Shown: positions 43,011-51,915 of the stretch, one piece after another | Position numbering within the stretch: the stretch's first letter is position 1 | Layout of the letters: the number at the start of each line of letters is the position of its first letter | Assembly: GCA_963741625.1 (NCBI GenBank) | Contig: CAVUIT010000012.1 | Location: forward strand, 372,001 to 436,000 | Direction of reading: 5' to 3' | Length of the DNA: 64,000 nt | DNA from: CAWBBA01 sp963741625 | GTDB lineage: Bacteria > Desulfobacterota > Desulfomonilia > Desulfomonilales > Desulfomonilaceae | Position numbers and translations under genes: made by a program | Notes under the pieces: model-generated | The model's input: only the letters and a program-made list of their open reading frames with translations | Database searches by the model: none | What the model was told of the DNA's origin: nothing

Positions 43011-44372
43011 ATGAGCCGCAAGAATAGATTCATGGTGGTGGACGATGAACTGATCGTAAGGGAGTCTCTGGCAGCTTGGCTGGAGAAGGAAGGGGCCGCC
43101 GTCGACAGAGCCGAATCCGGAGAACAGGCCCTGGACCTGATGGAAGGCAATCTCTACGACATCATGTTCGTGGACATTAAAATGCCCGGCATGGGGGGCT
43201 TCGGCCTCCTGGAAAGGGTGAAGAAATTCTTCCCCACAACGGTAGTGGTTATAATCACGGCATACGGCACCGTTGAACATGCGGTCGAGGCCATGAAACT
43301 GGGCGCCAACGACTTTCTGGTCAAACCCTTTGATCCGGAGGGGTTGGGACTTCTTGTGGCCAAGTTGCTTGAACACAAAAGACTCCTGGAAGAAACTCAG
43401 TACCTTCGTAATGAGGTTTCCCGATGCTGGGCAGGACCGGACGAAATCATCGGCCGGTCAGCGTCAATGATCGACCTCTTCGACACCATCATGGAGATCG
43501 CAAACAGCGAGTCCTCGATTCTGATCCTCGGCGAAACAGGCACGGGAAAGGAACTCATAGCTAGGGCGATCCACGCCAACAGTAAGAGAATGGGAGGACC
43601 GTTCGTTCCCATCAACTGCGGGGCAATCCCCGAATCCCTTATGGAAAGTGAGATTTTCGGCCATGAAAAAGGGTCTTTTACAGGAGCGATCCGCCCTAAG
43701 AAAGGTTTGATCGAAGTAGCCGAAGGTGGGACCCTCTTTCTGGACGAGGTGGGCGAGATAATACCTAAGATGCAAGTGGACCTGCTCCGAGTCTTACAAG
43801 ACCGGTCCTTCTACCGTGTCGGAGGTGTTGAAGCCATCAAGGCCGATTTTCGGCTCATAAGCGCTACTCACCGGGACCTGGCTCAACAGGCCGCGCAGGG
43901 GGCTTTCAGGCAAGATTTTTTTTACCGTATCAACGTAATAACACTGCGGGTCCCGCCTCTCAGGGAGCGAAGAGAAGATATTCAGCTTCTCGTGACTTAC
44001 TTTCTCAAGCGCTTTGCCCGGGAAACCAACCGGGAGGTGGACTCCGTAAGCGATGATGCCATGAAAATGCTTCTAGATTATGACTGGCCCGGAAACATCC
44101 GCGAGCTGGAAAACGTTGTGGAACGCGCGGTCGTGACTTCCAAGAAAAGAGTTCTTGCAACAGACAGTTTTGCCTACCTCAATCCTGGAGGCGTAAGTGT
44201 GGGAATCTCGTCTGCGCCTCGGTCGCTTGAAGAGGCCGAGATCGCGCACATCCGACAGATTCTCGACGAACAAGACTGGAACATCAGCCACGCGGCCAAG
44301 GTCCTCCAGGTAGATCGGACCACACTGCATAAGAAGATCCGCAGATACGGCCTCGAACGATCAAGCCTTTAG
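43011..44372 (+). CDS. NtrC-family sigma-54 response regulator
   Basis: 453 aa. Receiver domain (1-125) with VVDDE and phospho-acceptor Asp55 (FVDIKMPG), AAA+ domain (~145-370) with GETGTGKE, GSFTGA loop (Ser variant of GAFTGA), TLFLDEVGE and DYDWPGNIRELENVVERAVV, and Fis-type HTH (NISHAAKVLQVDRTTLHKKI). The cognate kinase gene is 33 bases upstream. A -24/-12 promoter 1.3 kb downstream (45688-45702) ahead of the Cys-module genes is the nearest candidate target. Confidence 0.94.
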   Translation: MSRKNRFMVVDDELIVRESLAAWLEKEGAAVDRAESGEQALDLMEGNLYDIMFVDIKMPGMGGFGLLERVKKFFPTTVVVIITAYGTVEHAVEAMKLGANDFLVKPFDPEGLGLLVAKLLEHKRLLEETQYLRNEVSRCWAGPDEIIGRSASMIDLFDTIMEIANSESSILILGETGTGKELIARAIHANSKRMGGPFVPINCGAIPESLMESEIFGHEKGSFTGAIRPKKGLIEVAEGGTLFLDEVGEIIPKMQVDLLRVLQDRSFYRVGGVEAIKADFRLISATHRDLAQQAAQGAFRQDFFYRINVITLRVPPLRERREDIQLLVTYFLKRFARETNREVDSVSDDAMKMLLDYDWPGNIRELENVVERAVVTSKKRVLATDSFAYLNPGGVSVGISSAPRSLEEAEIAHIRQILDEQDWNISHAAKVLQVDRTTLHKKIRRYGLERSSL

Positions 44373-44593
44373 ATTGAGCCGCGGCAAGTCATGACAAGTT
44401 CTGTGACCGCAGCGATAGGCCGGATGCCGACGGAGTGGGCAAGGGGTGCAGAGGCATCCTCCCATGAGCATAATGAGAGCGCGTCGGCCCCTATACCAAT
44501 GCTTCAAGCATTTTCTTGCTTCATTGTAGTTTTGATAGAATGGGAGTTGGCATGACTTCTCCCAGCACCAGAGGTCGTCTCTCATAGGGTTCA

Positions 44594-45218
44594 ATGGTTG
44601 AACAACGCGAAAATCCTCGGTCTCCGTCGGCCGGTAGGGGACTCATCGCAATCGTGCCCCTCGGCAAGGTGGAAGAAGACGTGCTGCGGGTGGTGGCTGA
44701 CAGCCTTCAGGGCATTTTACGGCTGCCCGTAGATGTCTGGGATGCGATGCCCATTCCTGAAGACGCGTTTATGAGAGCCCGGAACCAATACAATGCCATG
44801 GGCATTATCAGGTATCTGGCTGAAAACCATTCTGACAGCTAGCCTCAAAGTCCTCGGCATAATGGACAAAGATATTTGCAACCCTATCATTACTTACGTT
44901 TTTGGTGAGGCTTATATGGGAGGTCGCGCCGCGGTGATGTCCAGCGCGCGGCTCAGTGCAACCCCCTCCGGCGAACCGGTTTCCAGAGAACGCTTCCTGG
45001 ACAGGGTCGTGAAGGTAGCCTTGCATGAAATCGGCCACACCTTTAATATTCCTCACTGCCACACCGGCCGATGCGTCATGCGAGCCTCCAACAACTTGGC
45101 CGAGCTCGATGACAAGCTGAATTACCTCTGCGATTACTGTGAGATCTTCCTCCTGGATGCGGTGAGGCACGCGATGCAGGATAAGGAGCAAGAAACTACT
45201 GACACAAGACATTCGTGA
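44594..45218 (+). CDS. Archaemetzincin-type zinc metalloprotease (frameshifted)
   Basis: First piece (44594-44842) reads LIAIVPLGKVEEDVLRVVADSLQGIL... RNQYNAMGIIRYLAENHSD; the next frame goes on SLKVLGIMDKDICNPIITYVFGEAYMGGRAAVMSSARLS and holds the active site HEIGHTFNIPHCHTGRCVM followed by CDYC. This is the M54 pattern HExxHxxGxxHCx4CxM...CxxC. One base near 44835 breaks the frame; repaired, ~207 aa, the usual size. The residue normally Gly in HExxHxxG is Asn here. Archaemetzincins bind two zinc ions and are putative proteases of unknown substrate, patchily spread in bacteria and common in archaea. It follows the two-component genes on the same strand after 221 bases. Confidence 0.85.
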
Positions 45219-45590
45219 AGAACCCGGGCATTGGACCGAATGCGAAGAAACGTCCGATTGACCCTCAAGAGGCGCACCACCTCTCATGCCAACGCAGCAA
45301 TAGTGAGTGAGCTTACCCGTTGCTGGCACCCCAATAATGGTCCTCACTTGTTGGATGCCCAATGGTAAAAGGCAGAAATTCTGACAACGGCTACAGGCCA
45401 TACATCGGCTGATTCGCTTCAAGCTTCTCCCCCTTGATTGTTTCTGCGCGCTCATACTGATTCCTAAGACCTTCATTTGATCTCGGCTTGGCTATGGTAT
45501 TTCACCACATCGGCTGTGGCTTTTCACAACAATCAATTATTTCCCATTATATTGCTTATATAGCCCCAGCAGAGGTATTCGCCACACAGG

Positions 45591-45613
45591 TGTGTGGTTT
45601 TTTGCGCTATCGA
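45591..45613 (+). terminator. Palindrome with T-run (terminator or activator site)
   Basis: CCACACA-GG-TGTGTGG (45592-45607) is followed by TTTTTT. As RNA it makes a 6-bp stem with a 4-base loop before a U-run, so it can end transcripts coming from the archaemetzincin side. As DNA it is a 7-base-arm palindrome ~85 bases upstream of a sigma-54 promoter, also fitting an enhancer site. I cannot decide between the two. Confidence 0.45.
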
Positions 45614-45687
45614 CATGCTCGACAGCGAGACAGCTTCACGCCAGCATTGTTGGGTAATTACGCATATATAGTTTGATGAGTCTTCCT

Positions 45688-45702
45688 TGGCACGAAAGAT
45701 GC
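45688..45702 (+). promoter_or_regulatory. Sigma-54 promoter of the Cys-module genes
   Basis: TGGCACGAAAGATGC matches TGGCACG-N4-TTGC except one base (A for the first T); GG and GC spacing is exact. It lies ~88 bases upstream of the ATG at 45790. An NtrC-type regulator is encoded 1.3 kb upstream on the same strand. Confidence 0.75.
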
Positions 45703-45789
45703 TTCACTAGTAGCCAAAAGACGGAAACCACGGGAAACCATTCCCGTCAGGCTATCAACGGCACTTTCTGGAACAAAAGGAGGCCCGTC

Positions 45790-45999
45790 ATGGCAACTGC
45801 ACAAATCAAGAGGATGTTTGAGCCGGCGGTGGAACAACTGCGTTGCATTCACGCCGTCACAGGCCGGGCCCCAAGCACCAAAATGTGTGCGCAAAACTAC
45901 GAATGCGGGACCTGTCCCTTCGACCAGATGCTCGACGACATGGTTATCAGCCGCCAAAGTTATACTGAACTCCCAAAAGTAGCAGTCAAGGCTGCTTGA
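45790..45999 (+). CDS. Small four-cysteine-module protein
   Basis: 69 aa; AAAAGGAGG lies seven bases before the ATG. Residues ~8-52 are one copy of a module also found in the next gene: MFEPAVEQLRCIHAVTGRAP, then KMCAQNYECGTCPFDQMLDDM. The four Cys are spaced C-x13-C-x5-C-x2-C and followed by P-[FY]-D-Q-M-L-D-D-M. This looks like a metal or Fe-S site. Identity with the module of the next gene is about 70% and even the ribosome site and MATA start are alike, so it arose by duplication. Family not recognised; soluble, cytosolic. Driven by the sigma-54 promoter upstream. Confidence 0.75.
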   Translation: MATAQIKRMFEPAVEQLRCIHAVTGRAPSTKMCAQNYECGTCPFDQMLDDMVISRQSYTELPKVAVKAA

Positions 46000-46406
46000 G
46001 GCGGTACTGCAGGGGGATGCCTTCTGACAGCCGCCCCGCGCCTTGCGGGGCCGTTTCCCGGGCTGGTCCCACGTGTCGGCGAATGCAAAGCGCTCGATAC
46101 AATGTCTCACTTAAGAAATCAATCCGCCTCATCGAGATTGAAGCGAATCGCTCGGGGAATCAGGTCTTGGTGTTCGTAACCGAAAATGTCCGACTCGAGG
46201 CTTCTGTCCGCGGCCACTATTTGGGTGATTCCAGACTCAACAGAAGGGATTGACCCGGCACGGGTAACTTGTCTGAAAACTGTTTGAGACTCCCTTTCGC
46301 GAGATGAGAGGTTCTTGCGGAAGTGGGAACAATTACGGTGACTACGGCCGGCAACAAGCCGCCGGCCGATCAACCTAACGACAAATACCTTCAAAGGAGG
46401 CTCCCG

Positions 46407-47303
46407 ATGGCAACCGCAGAGAAAAAAAGAACCAAACTCACGGGGTTCAACTTCTCCGAAAAGGAGTGCATCTGGATGCGGGCTAAGGTGGTGCCCACAA
46501 AGTATTGCGACAACGCATTCGATTGCACGACCTGCGCGTTCGACAAAGGCATGGCCCGAAAGATGTCTCTGGAATCCCGAGATGCTGGATGGGACACCAA
46601 GATGTTCGAACTGGCGGTTCAAGATCAGTATTGTCGCCACGCCCTCACCGGACGCGCTCCCCAGAACAAGATGTGCGCCCGCAACTATGAATGCGGAGAT
46701 TGTCCCTACGATCAAATGCTGGACGACATGATACAGGTGGATCACACCCTGTTCGGTCCGCCTCAGTATCTAAACGCGCACGGATTCCTGGTGCCGAGGG
46801 ACTACTACATTCACAACGGTCATGGTTGGGCCAGGCTGGAATACGGTGGCCGTGTTCGTGTGGGACTGGATGACTTCGGGAACCGGCTTGTCGGCAAGGT
46901 GGATAAAGTCCGGCTGCCGGCTTTGGGGACTCGCTTCAAACCCGGAGAAGAGGCCTTCATTCTTCAAAGAGAAGGAAATGAGGCCGGCGTAAAGGCTCCT
47001 CTCCAAGGAGTAGTCACCGCAGTCAATCAGAAGCTCATGGACCAGCCCCAGTGTGCAAATGCCGATCCGTACAGCGCGGGCTGGGTGTTGCTCATCGATC
47101 CTTTCGAGCTGAAATCCGATCTCAAGGAACTCTGCTTCGGAGTTGACAGCGTAAAATTTATAGAAGCGGAAGCCGAACGCCTGCTCTCCATGATCGCTGA
47201 CGACCCGACGGCCGCGGCCGCGACAGGTGGTGAGCCCATCGCCGACGTATATGGGGCATTTAGGGAGATGGGCTGGAACACTTTGGTGAAGAGTTTTATC
47301 TGA
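46407..47303 (+). CDS. Tandem four-cysteine modules fused to a GcvH-like domain without lipoyl lysine
   Basis: 298 aa from the ATG at 46407 (AAAGGAGG upstream). Two Cys modules: residues ~20-50, CIWMRAKVVPTKYC..CTTCAFD (C-x12-C-x5-C-x2-C), and ~75-108, CRHALTGRAPQNKMC..CGDCPYDQMLDDM (C-x13-C-x5-C-x2-C). Residues ~130-270 follow glycine-cleavage H protein throughout: YIHNGHGWARLEYGGRVRVGLDDF, GTRFKPGEEAF, APLQGVVTAVNQKL, ANADPYSAGWVLLI. An ungapped alignment puts Gly where H protein has the lipoyl Lys of ESVKA, so it should not be lipoylated. No gcvT or gcvP lies nearby. Role unknown; perhaps a redox or metal carrier using the H fold as scaffold. Co-oriented with, and 407 bases after, the small paralogue. 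Confidence 0.85.
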   Translation: MATAEKKRTKLTGFNFSEKECIWMRAKVVPTKYCDNAFDCTTCAFDKGMARKMSLESRDAGWDTKMFELAVQDQYCRHALTGRAPQNKMCARNYECGDCPYDQMLDDMIQVDHTLFGPPQYLNAHGFLVPRDYYIHNGHGWARLEYGGRVRVGLDDFGNRLVGKVDKVRLPALGTRFKPGEEAFILQREGNEAGVKAPLQGVVTAVNQKLMDQPQCANADPYSAGWVLLIDPFELKSDLKELCFGVDSVKFIEAEAERLLSMIADDPTAAAATGGEPIADVYGAFREMGWNTLVKSFI

Positions 47304-47370
47304 CCACTGTGGCCTGGCTGGAGCACGGTCGCCCTCTCCGTGGGCAGAATAGACCATTCAAAAACGGAAC

Positions 47371-47404
47371 GGGGAGAAACTCTTTTGAAACAGAGTTTCT
47401 CCCC
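47371..47404. terminator. Bidirectional hairpin between convergent genes
   Basis: GGGGAGAAACTC (47371-47382) and GAGTTTCTCCCC (47393-47404) pair perfectly around a 10-base loop. It lies between the plus-strand GcvH-like gene and the minus-strand dctM gene. A TTTTTG run follows six bases after the stem on the minus strand. Confidence 0.7.
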
Positions 47405-47450
47405 ATCCAGCTCGTTACTTTAGTACCCGCCTGCCAAGAAACAATTTCCA

Positions 47451-48752
47451 CTATTTTATTAACATGTTGGGAAGCCACAGCGAAAGCTGAGGGAAGAAAA
47501 GAAAAATAAGCAAGCAGATAGACATGCCCACAATGTAGGGATAGATCCCTTGGTAAATGATGCGCACCGGGACTCTGGTGACGCCGGACACCACGAACGC
47601 ATTGATGGCGACCGGCGGTATGATGATTCCAATCATAGTGACGACGCAGATAATCACTCCGAACCAGACCGGGTCGTACCCCAGTTGCAGCACCACCGGC
47701 AGAAAAATCGGAGTGGCCAAAATCAGGAAGGCCAGGTCCTCTATGAATGAGCCGCCGATCAAGTAGACCCCTATTATGATGAGGATCACGACATAGGGGG
47801 GCACACTGAGGCCGCCCAGCCATTCTGCAACCAAGAATGGCGTGCGGGTAACGGCAAAGAAATGGCCCAAAATGGTCGCGCCTGCTACGAGCATCAGGAC
47901 CATGCAGGCTATGCGGAGTGTTTCTGAAATCGCCTGCATAAAACGTTTTAAGTCCATGTCTTTTTTGGTGATGGTAAGTATAAGTACGGCAAAGGTGCCG
48001 ACGCTTCCTGCCTCCGTGGGCGTAAAGAATCCCGCCATGAGGCCCCCTACCACCACGAGGAATATAGTGATTACCCAGATGACCGGTGGGAGAGATGCAA
48101 ACCGCTGCTTCCAGGTTGACTTTTCCCCTTTCGGTCCCAGGGCAGGATTGTAAATGCTCCAGCCTACTACGGTGACTGCAAAAGAGAAGGCCACCATCAG
48201 GCCTGGGATGATGCCGGCCAGAAACAGCTTCCCAATCGAGGTTTCCGTAATAATCCCATAGATGATCAGCACTACGCTCGGCGGTATCAGAACTCCCAGA
48301 GTACCTACCGTGGCGACCGTGCCGCAGGACAGTCTTTTGTCATACCCGTATCGGTCCATTTCAGGCACCGCGATGGTGGCAAAAGTTGCTGCTGTGGCTG
48401 GCGAAGAACCACAAATCGCCTTGAACGCGGTACCAGCGACCACAGTGCCAAGAGCCAGTCCGCCGGGGATATGACCGATAAACTTGTACGCCGAATCGTA
48501 GAGACTTCGCGCCACACCGCCGCTGGCTCCGACTTGGCCCATGAACACGAACATTGCAATGACCGTAAATCCGTAAGAGGACAGCACGCTAAATATGTCT
48601 TTGGCCACTAGATTCAGGGCCGCATCCACATTTACGATTGCCGCAAACCCGATGAAGCCTGCGAGGGCCATTGAGAAGCCAATCTCCAGGCCCAGGAGAA
48701 AAAAGACGAAAAGCAGGATAATAACCAGGAAGCCTATAGTCGCTATGCTCAT
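47451..48752 (-). CDS. dctM: TRAP transporter large permease (DctM)
   Basis: 433 aa from the ATG at 48752, which overlaps the dctQ stop by ATGA; GGAAGAGG lies upstream. About 12 membrane helices. DctM marks: LGLEIGFSMALAGFIGF, GASGGVARSLYDSAYKFIGHIPGGLALGTVVAGTAFKAICGSSPATAATF (the substrate site region), GTLGVLIPPSVVLIIYGIITETSIGKLFLAGIIPG. Uses the ion gradient to import an organic acid handed over by DctP. Substrate unknown. Confidence 0.94.
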   Translation of the reverse strand: MSIATIGFLVIILLFVFFLLGLEIGFSMALAGFIGFAAIVNVDAALNLVAKDIFSVLSSYGFTVIAMFVFMGQVGASGGVARSLYDSAYKFIGHIPGGLALGTVVAGTAFKAICGSSPATAATFATIAVPEMDRYGYDKRLSCGTVATVGTLGVLIPPSVVLIIYGIITETSIGKLFLAGIIPGLMVAFSFAVTVVGWSIYNPALGPKGEKSTWKQRFASLPPVIWVITIFLVVVGGLMAGFFTPTEAGSVGTFAVLILTITKKDMDLKRFMQAISETLRIACMVLMLVAGATILGHFFAVTRTPFLVAEWLGGLSVPPYVVILIIIGVYLIGGSFIEDLAFLILATPIFLPVVLQLGYDPVWFGVIICVVTMIGIIIPPVAINAFVVSGVTRVPVRIIYQGIYPYIVGMSICLLIFLFFPQLSLWLPNMLIK

Positions 48753-49228
48753 TTTTCCTCTTCCCTCTTTTCCACCATATCGACAAAGAGAACCAGACAT
48801 TCAACGAAACAGCAAAGGGAAATGCCGTAGGCCACAGGGTAAAAAGGTAGTTGCAGCGTGAGCGTAACCTCACCGGATGCTTTCAAGTCGTTGCCCAGTG
48901 CCCATAGCTCCCATGCAATAATCGCAAATGTGAATATGGCCAGAATGCGCGTGAGGACGTGAAACGGTTTTGTCCAGCTTTGGGGAAGCTTTGAGGTGAC
49001 AAAATCCATTATGACGTGACCTTGAAGCCTGGAGGTTTGAGGGACGGCAAAACCCACCACCACTGCCCCGAGAAGGCCCACCAGCTCATAAGTTCCGACG
49101 ATCGGTACCTTGAACTGTCTCAAGATTACATCGGCAACCGTGAGAAACATGCTGCCGGCCAGAGCAATACCCGCAATCACGTACATGAAACGGGACAAAC
49201 CTCTTACCACTGCCGAGAGTGCGTTCAT
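48749..49228 (-). CDS. dctQ: TRAP transporter small permease (DctQ)
   Basis: 159 aa, four membrane helices. Typical VADVILRQFKVPIVGTYELVGLLGAVVVGFAVP and LQGHVIMDFVTSKLP. Forms the membrane complex with DctM; genes overlap by four bases. Between it and dctP (61 bases) lies a GCCGGC-armed imperfect hairpin. Confidence 0.9.
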   Translation of the reverse strand: MNALSAVVRGLSRFMYVIAGIALAGSMFLTVADVILRQFKVPIVGTYELVGLLGAVVVGFAVPQTSRLQGHVIMDFVTSKLPQSWTKPFHVLTRILAIFTFAIIAWELWALGNDLKASGEVTLTLQLPFYPVAYGISLCCFVECLVLFVDMVEKREEEK

Positions 49229-49289
49229 CTGTCATCCCATGAGGCCGGCAGTCCCTCCGAAGTGGGAACGCCGGCCCTCGATACGATTA

Positions 49290-50312
49290 TTAGGGGTGTT
49301 CCTTCAACCAGGTACGGCAAAAGTTTAAGGCTTCTTCGCCTGGCAGGCCTTTTTCCTTCGTGGTCTTAACATAATCCTCGAGAACAGGGGCCACAGCCTT
49401 GGCCCACCGAGCGTCCTCTTCCGGGGAGAGCTTTATTATCTGATTGCCTTTGGAAATGGCAAGCTCCAGAGCTTCCTTGTCCATGTTGTTCCAGGTCTCG
49501 CCGGTTTTCGCGATCCATTCCTGGTTCACCTTTTGAATGGTTTCCTGGACGTCCTTGGGCAGGGAATCCCATTTCTTCTTGTTCATGGCAACGAAGAAGC
49601 AGAGTGAGTACGAAGATCCATAGTTCTCTGTCGTGCATTTGGTCACTTCGACAAACTTCCAACCCTTGAGGGCCTCCATGGGGGAGAGAAGGCCGTCTAC
49701 CACGCCTTTTTGGAGAGCGTCATACGTTTCGTTCTGCGCCATGGCTACGGGAGTGGCCCCCAGGGCACTCGCCACTTTCGCGCTTGTCCCTGTGCACCTT
49801 ATTTTCATGCCTTTCAGATCTTCCATCTTCGTAACAGGTTTCTTGGTGTGAACTATCCCTGGACCGTGGCCGTGCAGGTACATTACTTGGGTGTCAGCAA
49901 GTTCTTTTGGCTTAAATTTCTCATAATACGCGTTGCACAGTTGCGTTACTTGAGAGCCGTTCTTGTAACCCTGGGGAAGGTCAATGACCTCGGTGAGGGG
50001 GAACCGTCCTTTCGTGTAGCTGAGGACAGACATGCCGATGTCGGAAATTCCCTTGACCACTCCGTCGTAGCACTGGTCGGGTGGGGTCAGGGTGGCGCCT
50101 GGATACATGTTGATCTTGACCGCGCCGTTGGTCCGTTTCTCTATTTCCTTGGCCCACTCGGTGGCCAACAGGGTGTGCCCGTGTGTGGCAGGAAAGAAAA
50201 TGGAGTAAGTAAGCTCTACGGTTGCGCAATAACCGGGACCAGCGACCATCACCATCGGCAATAGGACCGCGAGGCACCCGCACAAAAATGCCCAAGACCG
50301 TTTCTTCAGCAT
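49290..50312 (-). CDS. dctP: TRAP transporter periplasmic binding protein (DctP)
   Basis: 340 aa; the ATG has CAGGAGG upstream. Signal peptide with WAFLCGCLAVLLPMVMVAGPGYCA. Family marks: FPATHGHTLLATEWAKEIEKRTNGAVKINMYPGATL and KIRCTGTSAKVASALGATPVAMAQNETYDALQKGVVDG, including the conserved Arg (MKIRCTG) that binds substrate carboxylates. First gene of the dctPQM operon. Substrate is a carboxylate of unknown identity. Confidence 0.93.
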   Translation of the reverse strand: MLKKRSWAFLCGCLAVLLPMVMVAGPGYCATVELTYSIFFPATHGHTLLATEWAKEIEKRTNGAVKINMYPGATLTPPDQCYDGVVKGISDIGMSVLSYTKGRFPLTEVIDLPQGYKNGSQVTQLCNAYYEKFKPKELADTQVMYLHGHGPGIVHTKKPVTKMEDLKGMKIRCTGTSAKVASALGATPVAMAQNETYDALQKGVVDGLLSPMEALKGWKFVEVTKCTTENYGSSYSLCFFVAMNKKKWDSLPKDVQETIQKVNQEWIAKTGETWNNMDKEALELAISKGNQIIKLSPEEDARWAKAVAPVLEDYVKTTKEKGLPGEEALNFCRTWLKEHP

Positions 50313-50467
50313 GCTCTACCTCCTGGCTAAGACCTTTTGGGATATCCCGACAAGCTTAATAAGAATAATCCTAAGGTGAGGGGGGAGTCAATGAAAATGA
50401 GCGATGCTTAGCGTTCTCTATAGTGAACAGGAGCACGACCAGTCGTAGCACCCGTTGTTGCCATGCA

Positions 50468-51915
50468 CTAGCTGTAAATCAACCTCGCGGCTGTGGTTTG
50501 AATGACATCTATTACAGGGGCCGGATACACGCCGAGCAACAGGAGCAAGAGGGTAAGGACCGTCAAGACTACGCTTGCGCCAACGGGAACGACGGGGGGA
50601 TGTAAGGGGAATTTCCGCTGCAGTGCGCGGTGCTGAAAAGATCACTATAATGATCCTAAGGTAATAAAATAGTCCAATCGCGCTATTTATCACGAGCATC
50701 GTTACCAGCAACCAGAGGGCCGAGCCGATGCCCGCGGCCATTACGTAGAATTTCCCGACAAAACCCGCGGTCAAAGGAATACCGGCCAATGAGAGGAGCA
50801 TTGCGGTGAAAACTCCAGCCAACCAGGGCCGCTGCCATGCCAAACCGCGATACTCTTCCAGGCGGTCCGCGTCTTCGTCACTGTTGGAGAGCACAATGAT
50901 GACCCCGAAAGCACCCAAGGTAGTCACAAAATACGCGACCAGATAATAACTGACCGCAGCAATAGCCGTCGTACCGCTCGCCAGAAAAGCCACCAGCAGA
51001 TAACCCATGTGAGCAATGGATGAATATGCCAGAATGCGCTTCACGTTGGTCTGTAGAAGCGCCAGGAGATTGCCGACGAACATCGACGCGATCGCTATGA
51101 GGCTGAATACTATAAACAACGGCGTTTCCACTTGAACATTCGATGGAGTCAAGTATCTGAACAGGACCGCAAACATTGCGCCCTTGGAAACAGTAGCTAT
51201 GAAAGCCGTTACCGGTGCGGGGGCCCCTTCATATACGTCGGGAGTCCACATGTGGAACGGCACCACTGCGAGCTTGAATCCTATGCCTACAATCAGCATA
51301 CCCAGTGCGGTCAGGAGTATTGCGCTTGTGCTGCTCATGTTCCTCAACAATTCTAACTGAGTTAAGTCCATTGTGCCGACTTGCGGCGTACACCAAGGCC
51401 ATTCCAAAGAGCAAGAAAGCGTCCGACGTCGCGGCCAGGATTAGGTATTTTATGCCGGCTTCAATGGCTTTCAGCCTCTTGCGTGGGTATGCGATAAGTG
51501 CATAAAGCGAGATATTGACTGTCTCCAGGCCAACAAAGAAGGAGGCGAAATGGCTGTTGCTCACCATTACCGACGCGCCTAACGCCGCGGTGAGTAAGAG
51601 CACATAGAACTCCTCACGATCACCCCCATGCTTTTTCAGATATCCGTACGACAGTAGCGCTACCAGCAGGCTCGTGGCGAAGATAAGTGCCATAAAGAAG
51701 AGGGCGTACCCGTCTACAAGGATGAGGGGGGTTACGCGCCGGGGCGCCATAGGAGATACAAGAAAGATTGTAGCCAATGACAGGGCGAGGCCGGTCACCG
51801 TCAACAACACGGTCAAGAAATGATTGCGGTAAAAGGCGATCATCAACATGATCAACACAGGAGTCGCAGCCACCACAAGAAACGGGGAGAGAGCAAGGAG
51901 GTCTGCTGAATTCAT
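50468..51915 (-). CDS. nuoN: NADH-quinone oxidoreductase subunit N (two frameshifts)
   Basis: Antiporter-like membrane subunit of complex I. The start at 51915 overlaps the nuoM stop by ATGA. Three pieces: to ~51377 (LLALSPFLVVAATPVLIMLMIAF... KYLILAATSDAFLLFGMALVYAAS), then GTMDLTQLELLRNM... IGFKLAVVPFHMWTPDVYEGAPAPVTAF to ~50597, then PVVPVGASVVLTVLTLLLLLLGVYPAPVIDV to the stop at 50468. The second break is at a run of six G (50594-50599), where five would restore the frame; the first fits one extra base near 51376. Repaired, ~482 aa, normal length. The proton-channel Lys/His residues of the VVPFHMWTPDVYEG region are kept. Last nuo gene. Confidence 0.88.

Larger units (their letters stand above)
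45219..45789. other. Long regulatory leader region, AT-rich
   Basis: 571 bases without a gene. AT-rich for this window around 45500-45570. It contains the palindrome at 45591-45613, the sigma-54 promoter at 45688-45702 and the leader of the small Cys-module gene. The first ~270 bases show nothing recognisable. Confidence 0.5.

Noticed and set aside
42468..43376. 302-aa frame on the minus strand
   Set aside because: Antisense to the histidine kinase and response regulator genes; a mirror of their codon pattern.
46119..46745. 208-aa frame on the minus strand
   Set aside because: Antisense to the Cys-module/GcvH-like gene, whose motifs and ribosome site are clear.
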